Origin: Saccharopolyspora rosea
GTDB lineage: Bacteria > Actinomycetota > Actinomycetes > Mycobacteriales > Pseudonocardiaceae
DNA: 64,000 nt
Direction: 5' to 3'
Assembly (NCBI RefSeq): GCF_025643595.1
Contig: NZ_CP102826.1
Coordinates: 2,976,001 to 3,040,000, forward strand
Each line of letters starts with the position of its first letter. The stretch's first letter is position 1. Positions 1 to 7,808 of the stretch are shown in pieces. The notes under the pieces were generated by a model. It saw only the letters and a program-made list of their open reading frames with translations. It made no database searches and had not been told where the DNA came from. The position numbers and the translations under genes were made by a program.

Positions 1-253
1 TAGGACGGGCCCGGGTCGGTGACAACCTGACTTCCTGTCCGCAGCCGAGATTTTTCCGGAAATCGCCGATGATTTTTTTCGTCGCGCCGTTGTCGTCGGG
101 TATTAGGTCCCGGGTGGGGAGGTGGCGCGTAATCGCACTGGATCCCGGATGTCTCGAATTCCGGCGGAAACCGTGGGAAATCGTCGGAACGCGTGCGGCG
201 CGCGGGAATCGTTTCCCGCGCGCCCGCAGTCCACAGTGCTCTGACGGAATGTC

Positions 254-1768
254 CTAACGGGTCCGTCGGCCCGCGAGTTGGAACGCGGTGCCGAGAACGA
301 GCAACGCCGCCAGCGGGACGACCTGGGTGAGCGTGTAGTCGAACCGCTGTCCGGCGAACCCGGACGGCAGCGAGTCGTCCGGATTCCCGCCGGTGCCGAA
401 CCAGCCCACGCCCAGTCCCGGCCAGATCAGGGTGGCCACGGTGAACGCCACCAGGCCCGTCGTGAGCGCGGTGACCGCGGTGACCCCGGCGGTGCCGCCG
501 GGGATCCGGAACGGCCGCGGCACGTCCGGCATCCTGCGGCGCAGCACCAGCAGCGCCGGGAAGGTGACCACGTAGCTGATGAACGTCGTGGAGATGGTCA
601 GCGCCAGCACGGCGCTGAAGTACTTCTCGGCGTCACCGCCGGACAGGTCCAGCGCCAGCACCATGACGACCGAGGCGAGCACCCCGGACAGCACGTTGAT
701 CCGCACCGGAGTTCCCCGCTTGGCGGAGAATTCGCCGAGCCAGCGCGGTCCCGCGCCGTCCGCGCACGCCACCGCCTGCGCCCGGTGCGCGCCCATCGCC
801 CAGCCGACCCCGCTGGTGAGCACGCCGATGATGAGCCCACCGGCGCAGATCATGCCGAACACCTGGCCCCAGCCGGTGAGCGTCACGGTGCCGTCGGGTG
901 CCACCGATCCGCCGTAGACGGTGAACACCGTCTTGCACGCGTCGACGAACCCGCCCAGGCCGCCGATCCGGTCGGCGGGCACCACCAGCAGGATTCCCAG
1001 GATCGGCAGGCCGTACAGCAGGAACGACGCCAGCCCGGAACGCAGGATCGCGAACGGCACGGTGCGCCGCGCGTCGGTCATCTCCTCGGCGGCGGTGTTG
1101 GGCAGTTCGAACCCGACGAAGTTGAAGATCAGCGCGGGCACCAACGCGACGAAGCCGGGGTAGGTGGGCGCGAACTCGTGCGCGTGCAGCGGCTGGAAAC
1201 CGTTGCGCAGCCCGTAGATCACCACCGACACCGTGAAGAAGCCGAGCAGCACCACGCGGGCCAGGCCGCCCGCGGTCGGCACCCACTTGCCGACGCGCAA
1301 CGAGGAGGCGACGGCCAGCACGCTGGCCCAGACGAACACCAGGCCCGCGACGTGGGTCCAGAACGGGTCCAGGTCGACGAAGAAGGACCGGAACGTGGTC
1401 AGCGCGACGACCGTCAGCGAGCCGCCGATCCAGATCGGGTTGGTGACCCAGTACAGGACCTGGTTGACCCCGGCGACGAACCGGCCGAACGCCAGTTTGG
1501 TCCACACGTACGGTCCGCCCTCCAGCGGGAAGGCGGTGCCCAGTTCGGCCACCAGCAGTCCGTAGGGCAGGAAGAACACGACCGCCAGCACGACCATCCA
1601 GGTCAGTCCCTGCGGGCCGTGCGCGGCGACGCTGCCGATGGTGTCCAGCCCGACCACGGTGCACACCAGCAGGAAGAACACGTCCACGCGGCGCAGCGCC
1701 CGGCGGAGCCGGGACCGCTGCCGCGTCCAGTCGTCGGCCAGGTCCGCGCTGCCTCGGGTGCTCGTCAT
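254..1768 (-). CDS. APC-family amino acid permease
   Basis: A 504-residue polytopic membrane protein of the amino acid-polyamine-organocation (APC) superfamily, expected to import amino acids or amines across the cytoplasmic membrane. The N-terminal stretch after about 35 charged residues has the family pattern (VDVFFLLVCTVVGLDTIGSVAAHGPQGLTW, split here over two helices) followed by EGGPYVW, and about 12 hydrophobic segments run to the C-terminus. I chose the ATG at 1768, MTSTRGSADL. The open frame extends upstream to 1906 but then runs through the palindrome at 1817-1844. It is divergent from the TetR gene at 1924, and that palindrome lies in its promoter region, so repression by this TetR is likely. 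With the dehydrogenase and decarboxylase downstream of the regulator it suggests uptake of one amino acid for catabolism. The substrate cannot be read from sequence. Confidence 0.88.
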   Translation of the reverse strand: MTSTRGSADLADDWTRQRSRLRRALRRVDVFFLLVCTVVGLDTIGSVAAHGPQGLTWMVVLAVVFFLPYGLLVAELGTAFPLEGGPYVWTKLAFGRFVAGVNQVLYWVTNPIWIGGSLTVVALTTFRSFFVDLDPFWTHVAGLVFVWASVLAVASSLRVGKWVPTAGGLARVVLLGFFTVSVVIYGLRNGFQPLHAHEFAPTYPGFVALVPALIFNFVGFELPNTAAEEMTDARRTVPFAILRSGLASFLLYGLPILGILLVVPADRIGGLGGFVDACKTVFTVYGGSVAPDGTVTLTGWGQVFGMICAGGLIIGVLTSGVGWAMGAHRAQAVACADGAGPRWLGEFSAKRGTPVRINVLSGVLASVVMVLALDLSGGDAEKYFSAVLALTISTTFISYVVTFPALLVLRRRMPDVPRPFRIPGGTAGVTAVTALTTGLVAFTVATLIWPGLGVGWFGTGGNPDDSLPSGFAGQRFDYTLTQVVPLAALLVLGTAFQLAGRRTR

Positions 1769-1816
1769 GATGTGAAGCTCCGTCCGTTGCGACCGGACGC
1801 CGCGGGTCGAGGGCCC

Positions 1817-1844
1817 ACTACTAACTGTCCGGTCAGTCAGTAGT
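1817..1844. promoter_or_regulatory. Palindromic operator 1 (TetR-type)
   Basis: A 28-bp near-perfect palindrome with half-sites ACTACTAACTG and CAGTCAGTAGT around a TCCGGT centre; 12 of 14 base pairs are symmetric. It lies about 50 bp upstream of the permease ATG and 80 bp upstream of the tetR GTG. The same half-site, CTACTRACT, recurs in the palindrome at 2567-2594. Operator function is inferred from symmetry, recurrence and position. Confidence 0.7.
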
Positions 1845-1923
1845 TCCAGGATGTTCGCAATCGCACCCGCCCTGTCAAGCCCTGTGATCGGGTCGCAACC
1901 GGCCACCGCGATACCGTGCGGGC

Positions 1924-2517
1924 GTGGAACGCCAGCGCAAACCGGTCACGACCCGTCGCGACGAGATCATCGCGGCCACCCTGGACCTGATCGCCGAACG
2001 CGGCATCGGCAGCGTGCGCGCCGCCGACATCGCCGGGCGCCTCGGCATCAGCACCGCGCTCGTCTTCTACCACTTCGCGACGCTGGAGAACCTCGTCGTG
2101 GAGGCGTTCGCCGCCGCGGCCGAACGGGACCTGCGGCGCCTCGACGCAGTGCTGCGCGACACCGACGGCAGTGCCGAGACCCGGCTGCGCGCGGTGCTGC
2201 GCGAGTACGGACCGACCGGCGACGCGGCCGGCTGGGTGCTGTGGATCGAGGCGTGGGCGGCGGGACTGCGCCACCCGCGGCTGCGCGAGGTCGCGCAGCG
2301 ACTGGACCTGCGGTGGCGCGAGGTGGTGGCCGAGCTCCTCGCCGACGGGGTGCGCAGCGGCGAGTTCGGCTGCGCCGATCCGCGCTCGGCGAGCTGGCGC
2401 GTCACCGCCATGCTGGACGGTCTCGCGGTCCAGCTCGTCGCCCGCGAGGGCGTGGTGTCCAGGGCGGACGTCGACGGCTGGCTGGACCACGTGCTGTCGG
2501 CCGAACTCGGGGTCTGA
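1924..2517 (+). CDS. TetR/AcrR-family transcriptional regulator
   Basis: A 197-residue DNA-binding repressor. The N-terminal TetR helix-turn-helix is clear at about residues 10-57 (RRDEIIAATLDLIAERG, then IAGRLGISTALVFYHF). The C-terminal all-helical ligand domain resembles the BetI-like group (TetR_C_6). The start is the GTG at 1924. It is divergent from the APC permease and followed by an amino-acid dehydrogenase 86 nt downstream. Matching palindromes lie on both sides, in the permease promoter and immediately before the dehydrogenase. The simplest reading is that it represses both transcription units until an amino acid or a derived oxoacid or aldehyde binds. The ligand is unknown. Confidence 0.9.
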   Translation: MERQRKPVTTRRDEIIAATLDLIAERGIGSVRAADIAGRLGISTALVFYHFATLENLVVEAFAAAAERDLRRLDAVLRDTDGSAETRLRAVLREYGPTGDAAGWVLWIEAWAAGLRHPRLREVAQRLDLRWREVVAELLADGVRSGEFGCADPRSASWRVTAMLDGLAVQLVAREGVVSRADVDGWLDHVLSAELGV

Positions 2518-2566
2518 CCGCCGCTCCCGGTGCTTGACCGAGGGTCGGGTGAGCCCGATACTCAGC

Positions 2567-2594
2567 ACTACTGACTAATCAATCAGTTAGTAGG
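2567..2594. promoter_or_regulatory. Palindromic operator 2 (TetR-type)
   Basis: Second copy of the palindrome, with half-sites CTACTGACTAAT and ATCAGTTAGTAG at the same 26-bp core length as operator 1. Its right arm runs into the AGGAG ribosome binding site of the dehydrogenase at 2604. Binding here would block transcription entering the dehydrogenase-decarboxylase pair. Sequence identity of the half-sites is direct observation; the regulator assignment is inference. Confidence 0.7.
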
Positions 2595-2603
2595 AGCTGC
2601 CCG

Positions 2604-3830
2604 ATGCCGCTGACCCTGCCCAACGCGATCGGCCCCCGCGCCGGGACCGCACCGCGCGAGGACCTGCCGGTCTTCGAGATCACCTGGAACGACCCGGCCA
2701 CCGGGGCGCGCGGCTACCTGGTGATCGACCGCCTCGTGCGCGGGGTCAGCAGCGGCGGTCTGCGGATGCGCCCCGGCTGCACCCTCGACGAGGTGCGCGG
2801 CCTGGCCCGCGGCATGACGTTGAAGGAAGCGGTCAACTACGAGCCGGACGCGCGCTACGTGCCGCTGGGCGGCGCCAAGGGCGGCATCGACTTCGACCCG
2901 GCCCACCCGCAGGCCCGCACCGTGCTGCGCCGCTACCTGGACGCGATGCGGCCGCTGATCGAGCGGCGCTGGAGCATGGGGGAGGACCTCGGACTGCGCC
3001 AGGACGCGATCGACGACGTGCTCGGCGAACTCGGCCTGTCCTCCTCGGTGCAGGCGGTGTTCCCGCTGCTGGCCGACGTCGAGGCGGCGCGCGCCCGGCT
3101 GGACCGGGCCTGCGCGACCGACGTGGACGGCGTCGGGCTGGACGAGCTGGTCGGCGGCTACGGCGTCGCCGAGGCGGTGCTGGCCGCGCTGACCGCGCGC
3201 GGCACCGACGCGGCCGGAACCCGCGCCGTGGTGCAGGGTTTCGGTTCCATGGGCGGGGCGAGCGCTCGCTACCTGGCCCGCGCCGGGGTCCGCGTCGTCG
3301 GGGTGGCCGACGCCGACGGCGTGGTCGCCAACCCCGCCGGTCTGGACGTCGAACGGCTGCTGGCCACCCGCACGCCCGCCGGGCTGGTGGACCGCGCCGC
3401 GCTGCGACCGGACGACACCTGCCTGCCCCGCGAGGAGTGGTTGTCGGTCGACGCCGAGGTCCTGGTGCCCGCCGCGGTCTCCTACTGCGTCGACGAGAGC
3501 AACCACGACCGGGTCCGCGCCGGGCTCGTGGTCGAGGCGGCCAACATGCCGGTCACCCCGGGGGCCGAGGCGCTGCTGACCGCGCGGGGCGTGGCGGTCG
3601 TGCCGGACTTCGTCGCGAACTCGGCGACCAACGCCTGGTGGTGGTGGACGCTGTTCGGCGACGTCGACGGGACCGCCGAGCGCTCGTTCGCCAAGATCTC
3701 CACGCGGATGCGCCGGATGGTCGGCGAGACCTTCGCGCACGCCACCGCGCGCGGCACCACCCCGCGCCAGGCCGCGCTCGAACTCGCCGAGCAGCGCCTG
3801 CACCAGGTCACGACCAGGTTCGGTGAGTGA
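2604..3830 (+). CDS. Glu/Leu/Phe/Val (ELFV) dehydrogenase
   Basis: A 408-residue NAD(P)-dependent amino-acid dehydrogenase that should deaminate an amino acid oxidatively to its 2-oxoacid. The catalytic-lysine motif PLGGAKGG is at residues 87-94 (Lys92), with the preceding LARGMTLKEAV block. The Rossmann turn QGFGSMGG is at 211-218, and AANMPVTPGA and PDFVANSA follow in the C-terminal part as in the family. The ATG at 2604 has an AGGAG 8 nt upstream that overlaps operator 2. Its stop overlaps the next gene by 8 nt, so the two are translationally coupled. Length and motifs fit glutamate- or leucine-type enzymes; the exact amino acid is undetermined. It probably feeds the ThDP decarboxylase. 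Confidence 0.9.
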   Translation: MPLTLPNAIGPRAGTAPREDLPVFEITWNDPATGARGYLVIDRLVRGVSSGGLRMRPGCTLDEVRGLARGMTLKEAVNYEPDARYVPLGGAKGGIDFDPAHPQARTVLRRYLDAMRPLIERRWSMGEDLGLRQDAIDDVLGELGLSSSVQAVFPLLADVEAARARLDRACATDVDGVGLDELVGGYGVAEAVLAALTARGTDAAGTRAVVQGFGSMGGASARYLARAGVRVVGVADADGVVANPAGLDVERLLATRTPAGLVDRAALRPDDTCLPREEWLSVDAEVLVPAAVSYCVDESNHDRVRAGLVVEAANMPVTPGAEALLTARGVAVVPDFVANSATNAWWWWTLFGDVDGTAERSFAKISTRMRRMVGETFAHATARGTTPRQAALELAEQRLHQVTTRFGE

Positions 3831-5433
3831 CGTGGGCGCGACGAACCGACCGGCCGCCGGCCGGATGACGGGCGGGGAAGCGGTGGTCGCGGCGCTGGCC
3901 GCGCACGGGGTCGACACCGCCTTCGGCATTCCCGGGACGCACAACCTCGGCATCTACGCGCACCTGCCGTCGTACGGCATCCGGCACGCGCTGCCGCGCC
4001 ACGAGCAGGGCGCCGCCTTCGCCGCCGACGGCTACGCGCGGGTCACCGGCCGGCCCGGCGTGGTGCTGACGACCACCGGTCCGGGCGCGCTCAACGCCGC
4101 CACCGGCCTGGCTCAGTCCTATTCGGACTCAGTGCCGGTTCTGCTGGTCTCGCCGGGAGAACCGCTCGACCACCCCGCGCACGGCAACGGGATGCTGCAC
4201 GAGGTCAAGGACCAGAGCGCGGCGCTGGCCGCGGTGTGCGCCGCGAGCAACCGGGTGCGCAGCGTCGCCGAGATCCCGGTCGCGGTGGCGCAGGAGTTCG
4301 CCGCGCTGCGCGGCGGACGGCCGCGACCCCGCCACCTGGAGATCCCGCTGGACCTCGTCGACGCCGCCGCCGAGGTGCGCCCCGCCGCGCCGGTGCCGGT
4401 GCCCGCGGTGCGCCCGGACCCGGCGGTGGTCGCCGCGGCCGCGCGGGTGCTCGCCGCGGCTCGCCGACCCGGTGTCGTCGTCGGCGGGGGCGCGCGGGCG
4501 GCCGCGGCGGAACTCGGGGAGCTGGTACGACTGCTGGGCGCCCCGACCGCGACCACGGCCAACGGCAAGGGCGTGCTCGCCGAGGACGACCCGCTCGCGC
4601 TCGGCGCGGGGCTGCACCACCCGGCGGTGCGCGAGTTCCTCGCCGACTGCGACGCGGTGCTGGCCGTGGGCACCGAACTCGCCCCGGCCGACACCTGGGA
4701 CCAACCGCTGCACCCGGGCGGGCCCCTGGTGCGCATCGACGTCGACCCGGTGCAGGCGGTCACCAACGCCGAACCGGACGTGGTCGTGGTGGCCGACGCC
4801 GCCTGCGCGCTCCGCGAGCTGGCGGGCGCGCTGCCCGGCGCGCCGCCACCGGGCGCCGACCGCGCCGCGAGGTGGCGCCGGCGGATCGCCGCGCAGGCCC
4901 GCGACCAGGGCGAGCGGTACCTGCCGGTGCTCGAACCGATCGCCGCGGTGCTCGGCCGGGACGGGATCCTGGCCGCCGACAGCGCCAAGGTCTGCTACTA
5001 CGGCGCGCTGTCCAACCTGCCCCGGTACCGGCCGGGCGGGTTCCTCTACCCCTCGGGGCTCGGGACCCTCGGCTACGGCCTGCCCGCCGCGATCGGCGCC
5101 AAACTGGCACGCCCCGACGTGCCGGTGATCGCGCTGCACGGCGACGGCGGATTCCTGTTCACCGCACCGGAACTGGCCTCGGCCGCGCAACTCGGCCTGC
5201 CGCTGCCGGTCGTGGTCGTCGACAACGGCGGCTACGGCGAGATCCGCGACGAGATGGCCCGGCGCGGCGACCCGGTGCACGCCGTGGACCTGCCGTCCGC
5301 GGACCTCGCCGCGCTCGGCCGCGCGCTCGGGTGCCGGGGCGTCCGAGTCGAACCCGGCGGCCTCGCCGCCGCGCTGTCCGAGGCGCTGGCCGCCGACCGG
5401 CCCACGGTCGTGCACGTCCCGGCCCGCGATTGA
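3823..5433 (+). CDS. ThDP-dependent 2-oxoacid decarboxylase-like enzyme (acetolactate synthase superfamily)
   Basis: A 536-residue thiamine-diphosphate enzyme with the three-domain acetolactate-synthase/pyruvate-oxidase layout. The N-terminal ThDP-activating glutamate is in PRHEQGAAFAADGYAR (Glu61). The C-terminal cofactor motif starts with HGDGGF at 439 and ends at VVVDNGG (Asn468). The segment GNGMLHEVKDQ resembles the region of 5-guanidino-2-oxopentanoate decarboxylase (AruI) more than acetohydroxy-acid synthase. The GTG start overlaps the dehydrogenase stop by 8 nt. In this context it most likely decarboxylates the 2-oxoacid made by the upstream dehydrogenase to an aldehyde, an Ehrlich-like route. 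A carboligase role cannot be excluded. Confidence 0.82.
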   Translation: MSDVGATNRPAAGRMTGGEAVVAALAAHGVDTAFGIPGTHNLGIYAHLPSYGIRHALPRHEQGAAFAADGYARVTGRPGVVLTTTGPGALNAATGLAQSYSDSVPVLLVSPGEPLDHPAHGNGMLHEVKDQSAALAAVCAASNRVRSVAEIPVAVAQEFAALRGGRPRPRHLEIPLDLVDAAAEVRPAAPVPVPAVRPDPAVVAAAARVLAAARRPGVVVGGGARAAAAELGELVRLLGAPTATTANGKGVLAEDDPLALGAGLHHPAVREFLADCDAVLAVGTELAPADTWDQPLHPGGPLVRIDVDPVQAVTNAEPDVVVVADAACALRELAGALPGAPPPGADRAARWRRRIAAQARDQGERYLPVLEPIAAVLGRDGILAADSAKVCYYGALSNLPRYRPGGFLYPSGLGTLGYGLPAAIGAKLARPDVPVIALHGDGGFLFTAPELASAAQLGLPLPVVVVDNGGYGEIRDEMARRGDPVHAVDLPSADLAALGRALGCRGVRVEPGGLAAALSEALAADRPTVVHVPARD

Positions 5434-5455
5434 CGCGCAGCCCCGGCGCCGCCAC

Positions 5456-5530
5456 TCAAAACGAGTTCGAAGACAGGCTCTGAGGTTCCGCCCGGCACCG
5501 CCACGCAAAGCACTTCCGAAGCACTCCTAG
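5456..5530. repeat. Dispersed intergenic repeat, copy A
   Basis: Non-coding stretch between the decarboxylase and a small convergent gene. Read on the minus strand it contains CGGAAGTGCTTTGCGTGGCG, then GTGCCGGGCGGAACCTC, then GTCTTCGAACTCGTT. The first part recurs at 21268 and the second at 16010 and 21290. The GTCTTCGAACTCGTT block recurs at 10444. It forms part of a dispersed intergenic element family. Confidence 0.6.
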
Positions 5531-5709
5531 GCGTGGAAGAGCTGTTTGAGGAAGGTGGTGAGCGACGAGGCGATCTTGCTGATCAGCCCGACCAGCACGT
5601 CCCAGAAGTTCCGCACGGTGTCGGCAGCCCCGACAGGGTCGCGCACCAGCAGGAATCCCGCGACACCCACCACGAGAACCACGATCACCACGGTGGTCTT
5701 GCGGTCCAC
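5527..5709 (-). CDS. Small single-pass membrane protein
   Basis: A 60-residue protein with one transmembrane helix near the N-terminus (VVIVVLVVGVAGFLLV, residues 7-22) after a short basic start, and an amphipathic C-terminal half. The GTG start has a GGAGG about 11 nt upstream. Similar tiny membrane proteins are common in actinobacteria and have no assigned role. It is convergent with the decarboxylase gene and lies just downstream of the IclR gene on the same strand. No function can be proposed. Confidence 0.6.
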   Translation of the reverse strand: MDRKTTVVIVVLVVGVAGFLLVRDPVGAADTVRNFWDVLVGLISKIASSLTTFLKQLFHA

Positions 5710-5808
5710 GAGCCCAGCCTCCGTCGTCCGTCCGCAGCAGGGTCGCGAGCACCCTACCCGGTGCCCCTCGGCCGGGTCGCGCAGGCCGAGGGTTGCGGAG
5801 TGTCCGGC

Positions 5809-6630
5809 TCACCCGGAGCGCGCGGGCCGGCGGCGGCGCGGCACGGGCCGGGTCAGGCGCAGCGTGATCCGGCGGCTGGCCTCGCGCAGCAGGTCCAGCC
5901 ACTCGTGCGGGTCGTGGTCGTGCTGGTCGGCGTGCCAGCCGACGCTGACGCTGCCGTAGGGCTCGTCGCGCAGGAACACCGGCACCGCGAGCGTCGCCAC
6001 GTCCACGTCGTACTCGCCGACCGTGTACGCCCAGCCGTCCCGGCGGATCTCGGCGAACTCCCGCTCCAGCCGGTCCAGATCGGTCACCGTTCGCGCGGTG
6101 AACCGGGCGAGCGGCCGGTCGGTGAACATCCGCGCCCGCTGCTCGTCGGGCAGGAACGCGTAGTAGGACTTGCTCGTCGCCCCGGCGTGCGCCGGGTACA
6201 GCTCGTTGACCAGCGGGTAGTCCCGCAGTCGGCCGTCGGCGCCCTCGACGACCACGACGCAGCGCATGTGCGCGCTGTCGGGCAGCGCCAGCAGCGCGGA
6301 ATGGCCGGTGGCCTCGGCGAGTTCGGCCAGCAGCGGCCGCACCAGGATCTCCAGCGCGCCCGCCTGCTCCCACATCCGCCCGAGGTGCAGTGCCGCGGGG
6401 CCGATGCGGTAGCGGCGGCTCGACTCGTCCTGCACCAGGAACCCGCGGTGCGCCAGCGCCGCCAGCAGGCGTTGCGCGATCGAGGTGTGCAGGCCGAACT
6501 CGGCGGCCACCTCGGTCACTCCCCACTCCGGGTGCTGGCGGTCGAAGGCCAGCAGCACCTGCAACGCCCGGTCCACGGTCTGCGGCAGCCCGGCGGGCGT
6601 GCTGCGGTCGGTCCCGAATCCCGGCATCAT
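5809..6630 (-). CDS. IclR-family transcriptional regulator
   Basis: A 273-residue regulator with an N-terminal winged helix (TVDRALQVLLAFDRQ, then TEVAAEFGLHTSIAQRLLAALAHRGFL) and a C-terminal IclR effector domain. The conserved block near HAGATSKSYYAFL matches the family's signature region. The frame is open to 6837, but the ATG pair at 6630/6627 (MMPGFGTDRS) gives the normal IclR length. It is divergent from the DUF1177 / NCS1 permease / M20 peptidase operon with a 218-bp gap, and probably controls that operon in response to its substrate. Confidence 0.88.
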   Translation of the reverse strand: MMPGFGTDRSTPAGLPQTVDRALQVLLAFDRQHPEWGVTEVAAEFGLHTSIAQRLLAALAHRGFLVQDESSRRYRIGPAALHLGRMWEQAGALEILVRPLLAELAEATGHSALLALPDSAHMRCVVVVEGADGRLRDYPLVNELYPAHAGATSKSYYAFLPDEQRARMFTDRPLARFTARTVTDLDRLEREFAEIRRDGWAYTVGEYDVDVATLAVPVFLRDEPYGSVSVGWHADQHDHDPHEWLDLLREASRRITLRLTRPVPRRRRPARSG

Positions 6631-6848
6631 GCCGCCATTGTGCAAATAACGGGAAAGGCTTGCTCGGTCGGGAGGCCGAAGCGCACGGTAATCGCCGAGG
6701 CGGTCGCCGGGGGGATGCCCCGAAAACGGCCCCGGTGAACGCCATTCCCACTCCTCGCGAGCCGTGGGCAGTTCCCCCGTCCTGCCCGCGGCTCGCGCCG
6801 CACGATCACCGGTGCGCCGCCGCGCACCCGAGCACAAAGGGGCTTCGC

Positions 6849-7808
6849 ATGCTCAAACAGGTCCTGGACGTGGTGGATCTCCTCGACGACCCGAAGGTCA
6901 CCGGCTCCGACGTGGTGGCCCACCTCGACGAGATCGCCGGGGAGTCCGGGTTCGCCACCGCCACCACCGTCAGCGGCGAGCGCGGTGAGACCAGCTTCGT
7001 GCGGGTGCGGATTCCCGGCTCGGCCGGGCGCTCCGAGGGCGGGCAGGCTCCGACGCTCGGCGTCGTCGGGCGCCTCGGCGGGGTCGGTGCGCGCCCCGAG
7101 ATGACCGGGTTCGTCTCCGACGGCGACGGCGCGGCCGCCGCCCTGGCCGCCGCCGCGAAACTGCTGTCCATGCGCGCCCGCGGCGACGTGCTGCCCGGTG
7201 ACGTCACGATCTGCACCCACGTGTGCCCGACCGCCCCGACCCGGCCGCACGAGCCGGTGCCGTTCATGGACTCCCCGGTGGACATCGCCACCATGAACGC
7301 CCACGAGGTCGACGACGAGATGGACGCGGTGCTGTCCATCGACACCACCAAGGGCAACCGGATCATCAACCACCGGGGCCTGGCGCTGTCGCCGACGGTC
7401 CGGCAGGGCTGGGTGCTGCGGGTCTCCGACCGCCTGGGCGCACTGCTGGAGACCGTCACCGGCGAACCGCTGGTGACCTACCCGGTGACCACCCAGGACA
7501 TCACGCCGTACGGCAACGGCGTCTACCACATCAACTCGATCCTGCAGCCGGCCACCGCCACCGACGCGCCCGTGGTGGGCCTGGCGATCGTGGCCGCCGC
7601 GGCGGTGCCCGGCTGCGCCACCGGCGCCAGCCACGAGACCGACATCGCCGCCGCGGCCCGCTACGCCGTCGAGGTCGCCAAGGAGTTCGGCGCGGGCACC
7701 CTCGCCTTCCACGACGAGGCGGAGTTCCGCCACCTGGTCGAGCGGTACGGCTCGCTGCGGCACCTGCAGACCCTGGGCGGCCTGCCGCCCGCGGCGGAGG
7801 AGGACTGA
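6849..7808 (+). CDS. DUF1177 domain-containing protein
   Basis: A 319-residue cytoplasmic protein matching the DUF1177 family throughout, beginning MLKQVLDVVDLLDDPKVTG. The family has no established reaction. Conserved-looking polar motifs include CTHVCPTAPTRPH near residue 120 and SHETD near residue 263. The ATG at 6849 follows an AAAGGGG ribosome binding site. Its stop overlaps the start of the permease in an ATGA. Linkage to an NCS1-type permease and an M20 peptidase points to breakdown of an imported amide-, peptide- or N-acyl-like compound. That is inference from context only. Confidence 0.85.
   Translation: MLKQVLDVVDLLDDPKVTGSDVVAHLDEIAGESGFATATTVSGERGETSFVRVRIPGSAGRSEGGQAPTLGVVGRLGGVGARPEMTGFVSDGDGAAAALAAAAKLLSMRARGDVLPGDVTICTHVCPTAPTRPHEPVPFMDSPVDIATMNAHEVDDEMDAVLSIDTTKGNRIINHRGLALSPTVRQGWVLRVSDRLGALLETVTGEPLVTYPVTTQDITPYGNGVYHINSILQPATATDAPVVGLAIVAAAAVPGCATGASHETDIAAAARYAVEVAKEFGAGTLAFHDEAEFRHLVERYGSLRHLQTLGGLPPAAEED

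Noticed and set aside
1..253. Possible small gene at the left edge (69-257, plus)
   Set aside because: No ribosome binding site or recognisable product; probably upstream or downstream spacer of a gene outside the window.
278..1843. Long plus-strand open frame antisense to the APC permease
   Set aside because: Arg/Gly/His/Gln-rich translation without domains; typical antisense frame of high-GC DNA, while the minus strand encodes a clear permease.
2583..3953. 456-codon minus-strand frame across the amino-acid dehydrogenase
   Set aside because: Low-complexity composition and no motifs; the plus strand has the complete ELFV dehydrogenase.
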